Of a DNA stretch of 9,594 nucleotides, positions 7,346 through 9,594 are shown piece by piece; the first letter of the stretch is position 1, and every line of letters begins with the position of its first letter. The notes beneath the pieces are model-generated. The model saw only the letters and a program-made list of their open reading frames with translations. It ran no database searches and was not told where the DNA came from. Source of the DNA: Balneolales bacterium (GTDB lineage: Bacteria > Bacteroidota > Rhodothermia > Balneolales > Balneolaceae); the NCBI GenBank assembly GCA_030830725.1, contig JAURMN010000003.1, forward strand, positions 1-9,594, read 5' to 3'. The position numbers were made by a program, and so were the translations under genes.

Positions 7346-7351
7346 TATATT
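7346..7351 (+). promoter_or_regulatory. Possible -10 element for the elaA-like gene
   Basis: TATATT stands 25 bp before the ATG at 7377. The hexamer 17 bp upstream (7323-7328, TTTCAA on this strand) is a poor -35 and is also the -35 of the opposing ptsH promoter, so the two divergent promoters would overlap. Weak support. Confidence 0.25.
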
Positions 7352-7376
7352 CAATTTTTTGAAGAAAGGCAGAACT

Positions 7377-7862
7377 ATGGGTAAGACTGACAATTTGTGG
7401 GCACTGACGGAATTGAGCATTTCGTGTATTGCATTTGAAGAGTTTTCGGCTGTGGAGCTGCTGGGTGTTTTAAAATTGCGTCAGGATGTGTTCGTACTTG
7501 AGCAGGCATGCCTCTATGAGGATATAGACGGAATAGATGAACAAAGCCTGCATCTGTTGATGAAATCGCCGGCGGGAGAGTTGGTGGGGTATTGTCGGAT
7601 TGTACCGCCAGGTGTGAAATTTGAGTTGGTTTCGATCGGGCGGGTGGTGACGCCATTGGTATTGCGAGGTCGTACTCTTGGAACGGAATTGATGCGCCAA
7701 GCCGTGTTGACTACGCAACAGTTATTTCCGGGACAGGATATCGAAATCGAGGCACAGGCGCACCTTGAGGAGTTTTACAACCGTTTTGGATTTCAACGTG
7801 TTTCGGAGGAGTTCATGCTGGACGGGATTCCGCATGTACAGATGATCCTAGCATCTGTTTGA
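7377..7862 (+). CDS. elaA: GNAT-family N-acetyltransferase, ElaA type
   Basis: This is a single-domain acetyl-CoA-dependent acetyltransferase of 161 residues, close to ElaA of E. coli (about 150), whose substrate is unknown. Numbering from the ATG, the landmarks are LRQDVFVLEQACLYEDIDGID (near residues 33-53), the SIGRVV strand, and the acetyl-CoA pyrophosphate loop RGRTLGTELM, matching the GNAT pattern Q/R-x-x-G-x-G/A with Thr-Leu in the middle. C-terminal motifs are the EAQAHLEEFYNRFGF stretch and DGIPHVQM, both characteristic of ElaA. An in-frame TTG at 7320 would add 19 residues, but the ATG has AAAGG (7365-7369) 7 nt upstream and fits the family N-terminus, so I chose it. It stands alone, divergent from ptsH; no clear terminator follows. 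Confidence 0.92.
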   Translation: MGKTDNLWALTELSISCIAFEEFSAVELLGVLKLRQDVFVLEQACLYEDIDGIDEQSLHLLMKSPAGELVGYCRIVPPGVKFELVSIGRVVTPLVLRGRTLGTELMRQAVLTTQQLFPGQDIEIEAQAHLEEFYNRFGFQRVSEEFMLDGIPHVQMILASV

Positions 7863-7877
7863 GGCGAAGGTTTGGCT

Positions 7878-7899
7878 TTGCAGACAGGTTGCAGACAGC
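7878..7899. repeat. Two tandem 11-bp units (TTGCAGACAG + G/C)
   Basis: TTGCAGACAG occurs at 7878-7887 and again at 7889-7898, a period of 11 bp or about one helical turn, just after the elaA stop. The first copy overlaps one arm of the inverted repeat 7884-7891/7935-7942. Role unknown. Confidence 0.6.
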
Positions 7900-8174
7900 C
7901 TTTGGGTAATAGCCTTAGTCTAGACTTCGTAGAACAACCTGTTTCGGCCTTCGAATAGTGGTACAGTATTCGTTTAGGAGATTGAGCGTCTTAACTCAAG
8001 CCGTGAGTAATACAATCGCAATCAAGACGAGCAGAGATACCTTTATTATGAGCGTTTTCCAGCATTTCATGATGATGAGAGCCCGAAAAAATTAAAAAAG
8101 AGAGTAAACGTTGAAAAAATAGAATCTTACTGACACTTATGAAAAGTATTCGGTTTTTTTTTGAAAAAATCAAG

Positions 8175-8183
8175 TTATCCACA
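8175..8183 (+). promoter_or_regulatory. DnaA box (perfect consensus)
   Basis: TTATCCACA matches the high-affinity DnaA-binding consensus TTATNCACA exactly. It lies in strongly AT-rich sequence and faces a second perfect box 49 bp away. Confidence 0.6.
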
Positions 8184-8187
8184 ATCT

Positions 8188-8207
8188 TTTTTTGAGATTT
8201 TTTGAGA
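8188..8207. repeat. T-rich 10-bp tandem repeat between the DnaA boxes
   Basis: TTTTTTGAGA occurs at 8188-8197 and is repeated directly at 8198-8207. Such AT-rich tandem units next to DnaA boxes resemble DNA-unwinding elements of replication origins, but that role is inference. Confidence 0.55.
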
Positions 8208-8232
8208 ATTGGAAGCGTTTTTCTGATTCAAA

Positions 8233-8241
8233 TGTGGATAA
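8233..8241 (-). promoter_or_regulatory. DnaA box (perfect consensus, inverted)
   Basis: TGTGGATAA is the exact reverse complement of TTATCCACA, so the two boxes are convergent across the AT-rich repeat. I saw no further perfect copy in the window. Confidence 0.6.
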
Positions 8242-8405
8242 ATGGCTAAAATATTTTTTCATGGCTTATCAAAAGCATTGCGTTTCGTCAATTCCTTTGC
8301 TTTTTTCAAGTTTGAAATTCTTGTTATAGGCCGGAATCAGGCTGCTTTTGAAAAGACTCCTGCAGAACTATTCCCGCTTGGTCCATTTAATGCTGTCTAC
8401 TTCTT

Positions 8406-9594
8406 ATGTGTGGAATTGTTTGCGCTTTTGAACTGGCTGAATCGGCGGATTTAATCCGGCCGCAAGTTTTAACCTGCGCTCGAAAAGTGCGCCATCGAGG
8501 ACCGGACTGGAGTGGCGTGTATGATGATGAACGGGCTATATTGGCTCATGAACGCTTGGCCATCGTAGATCCGACTTCGGGTAAACAGCCTCTTTTATCG
8601 CCTGACGGATCGCTGATTTTAGCCGCTAATGGGGAGATTTATAATCACCAAAAAATTCGGAAAGAACTTACTGGCAAGTATGACTTTCAGACTGGGTCGG
8701 ATTGTGAAGTCATATTGGCTCTATATCAGATTAAAGGGCCCAATTTTCTGGATGAGTTGAATGGGATTTTTGGTTTTGCTCTCTATGATGCTGCAAAGGG
8801 GATGTATTTGGTAGGACGAGATCACATGGGAATCATCCCACTCTATACCGGTAGAGATGCTCGGGGAACGTTTTATGTGGCCTCTGAACTAAAATCGTTG
8901 GAAGGGGTGTGTGAACAGATGGATCTGTTTCCTCCGGGGCATTATTTGTATGAGAAAGTGGCGGGGGCGGGAACGGTAGAATCAGGCCATTCCTTTCGAT
9001 CAAAGCCCGTACGATGGTACACTCGGGACTGGATGGAGTTTGATGCCGTTAAAGAGAACCGAAGTGACATTAAAGACCTTCACGATGCCCTTGCTGCGGC
9101 CGTGCAACGTCAGCTCATGAGCGATGTGCCATACGGAGTCTTATTATCTGGAGGATTGGATTCTTCGATCACTTCGGCATTAGCCCGGAATTATTCAGAA
9201 CGCCGTATCGAATCTGGAAATACCGAAGCGGCATGGTGGCCTCGATTACACTCATTTTCGGTAGGGCTGGAGGGTTCACCCGATTTGAAGGCAGCTCGAG
9301 AAGTTGCTAATCACATTGGTACGGTTCACCACGAAATTAAATTCACCATACAGGAAGGTCTCGATGCAATACGGGATGTCATTTATCATCTGGAGACCTA
9401 CGATATTACAACAGTCAGAGCCTCAACGCCGATGTATCTTATGGCACGGGCGATCAAAGCCCTCGGAATTAAAATGGTGCTTTCTGGTGAGGGTGCAGAT
9501 GAACTTTTTGGAGGATATCTCTATTTCCACAAGGCTCCCACGGCACAAGCGTTTCATGAAGAAACTGTTCGAAAACTCGATAAATTACATCAAT
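8406..9594 (+). CDS. asnB: Asparagine synthetase B, glutamine-hydrolysing (3' end outside window)
   Basis: AsnB makes asparagine from aspartate, ATP and glutamine. The open frame runs 396 codons to the right edge, about 160 short of the roughly 554 residues of E. coli AsnB, which it resembles closely. The start is fixed by Cys2, which becomes the N-terminal nucleophile of the glutaminase domain after Met removal. RHRGPDWSG (29-37), Arg50, NGEIYNH (75-81) and Asp99 complete that site. The synthetase domain has the PP-loop SGGLDSS (248-254), the VANHIGTVHHE segment (300-310), TTVRASTPMYL (335-345) and the SGEGADELFGGY motif (360-371). An insertion of about 10 residues near 185-200 is absent from E. 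coli. No Shine-Dalgarno precedes the ATG. No frameshift is seen in the visible part. Confidence 0.96.
   Translation, partial: MCGIVCAFELAESADLIRPQVLTCARKVRHRGPDWSGVYDDERAILAHERLAIVDPTSGKQPLLSPDGSLILAANGEIYNHQKIRKELTGKYDFQTGSDCEVILALYQIKGPNFLDELNGIFGFALYDAAKGMYLVGRDHMGIIPLYTGRDARGTFYVASELKSLEGVCEQMDLFPPGHYLYEKVAGAGTVESGHSFRSKPVRWYTRDWMEFDAVKENRSDIKDLHDALAAAVQRQLMSDVPYGVLLSGGLDSSITSALARNYSERRIESGNTEAAWWPRLHSFSVGLEGSPDLKAAREVANHIGTVHHEIKFTIQEGLDAIRDVIYHLETYDITTVRASTPMYLMARAIKALGIKMVLSGEGADELFGGYLYFHKAPTAQAFHEETVRKLDKLHQ

Larger units (their letters stand above)
7863..8405. other. 543-bp non-coding region between elaA and asnB
   Basis: No convincing protein gene lies here. The left third has ordinary composition and holds an 11-bp tandem repeat, an 8-bp inverted repeat (ACAGGTTG 7884-7891 with CAACCTGT 7935-7942) and a 10-bp palindrome AGTCTAGACT (7917-7926). 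The middle (about 8085-8250) is markedly AT-rich with runs of A and T and two DnaA boxes. The right part leads to asnB without an obvious promoter or Shine-Dalgarno. No recognisable riboswitch or tRNA was found. Confidence 0.7.

Noticed and set aside
7320..7376. TTG start extending ElaA by 19 residues
   Set aside because: The added residues come from the AT-rich promoter/RBS region, while ATG 7377 has a well-placed AAAGG and fits the family N-terminus.
8060..8170. A- and T-rich runs as possible intrinsic terminators for elaA
   Set aside because: No stable GC-containing stem directly precedes a T-tract in the plus direction; the runs look like general AT-richness.
7991..8182. Minus-strand open frame of 63 codons in the AT-rich intergenic region
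   Set aside because: It begins at a GTG within the DnaA box, has composition driven by A/T runs, and lacks a Shine-Dalgarno or known motif.
8242..8454. Plus-strand open frame of 70 codons before and into asnB
   Set aside because: It has no Shine-Dalgarno, no recognisable family, starts at the DnaA box and overlaps the certain start of asnB by 49 nt in another frame. A leader peptide cannot be excluded but is not supported.
1..9594. CRISPR array, insertion sequence, prophage or defence genes
   Set aside because: No regularly spaced repeats, transposase, integrase, terminal inverted repeats or defence-related protein motifs were seen. All substantial genes are housekeeping families.

Overview
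This is a 9.6 kb piece of a bacterial chromosome of medium GC content carrying ordinary housekeeping genes. Every protein of more than about 150 residues that I accept could be assigned to a known family, and nothing points to a phage, plasmid, transposon or defence island. I cannot name the organism. HPr carries both His15 and a conserved Ser46 region, BirA lacks a DNA-binding domain, the tRNA does not encode its CCA end, and several genes lack a clear Shine-Dalgarno sequence. These features fit many Gram-negative lineages and do not single one out.

Layout. On the minus strand at the left lies hutU (urocanate hydratase, 24-1694), with a plausible promoter just upstream. Next on the plus strand is a tRNA-Leu(UAA) gene (1846-1932) followed by a strong intrinsic terminator. 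Convergent to it is a minus-strand block read from right to left: ptsH, ptsI, birA, tilS, hpt (7294 down to 2030). ptsH and ptsI overlap by 4 nt and birA follows ptsI by 13 nt. tilS and hpt follow after 57 and 126 nt. The block ends in a short hairpin and U-tract that overlaps the hpt stop codon, so the tRNA and hpt terminators face each other.

From about 7300 the genes run rightwards: an ElaA-type GNAT acetyltransferase (7377-7862), a 543-bp AT-rich non-coding stretch, and asnB (glutamine-dependent asparagine synthetase, 8406 to the right edge, truncated by the window). The asnB gene is clear from translation, with Cys2, NGE and SGGLDSS all present.

How the genes work together. ptsI and ptsH form the general phosphotransferase relay (PEP to EI to HPr); no sugar-specific EII gene is in view. 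birA (biotin attachment), tilS (decoding of AUA codons) and hpt (purine salvage) are core functions apparently co-transcribed with them.

Most worth a second look is the stretch at about 8085-8250. Two perfect 9-bp DnaA boxes face each other 49 bp apart, and between them lies a T-rich 10-bp tandem repeat. It sits where gene direction diverges. It could be a replication origin or a DnaA-controlled regulatory region. I see no fully new multi-gene system.
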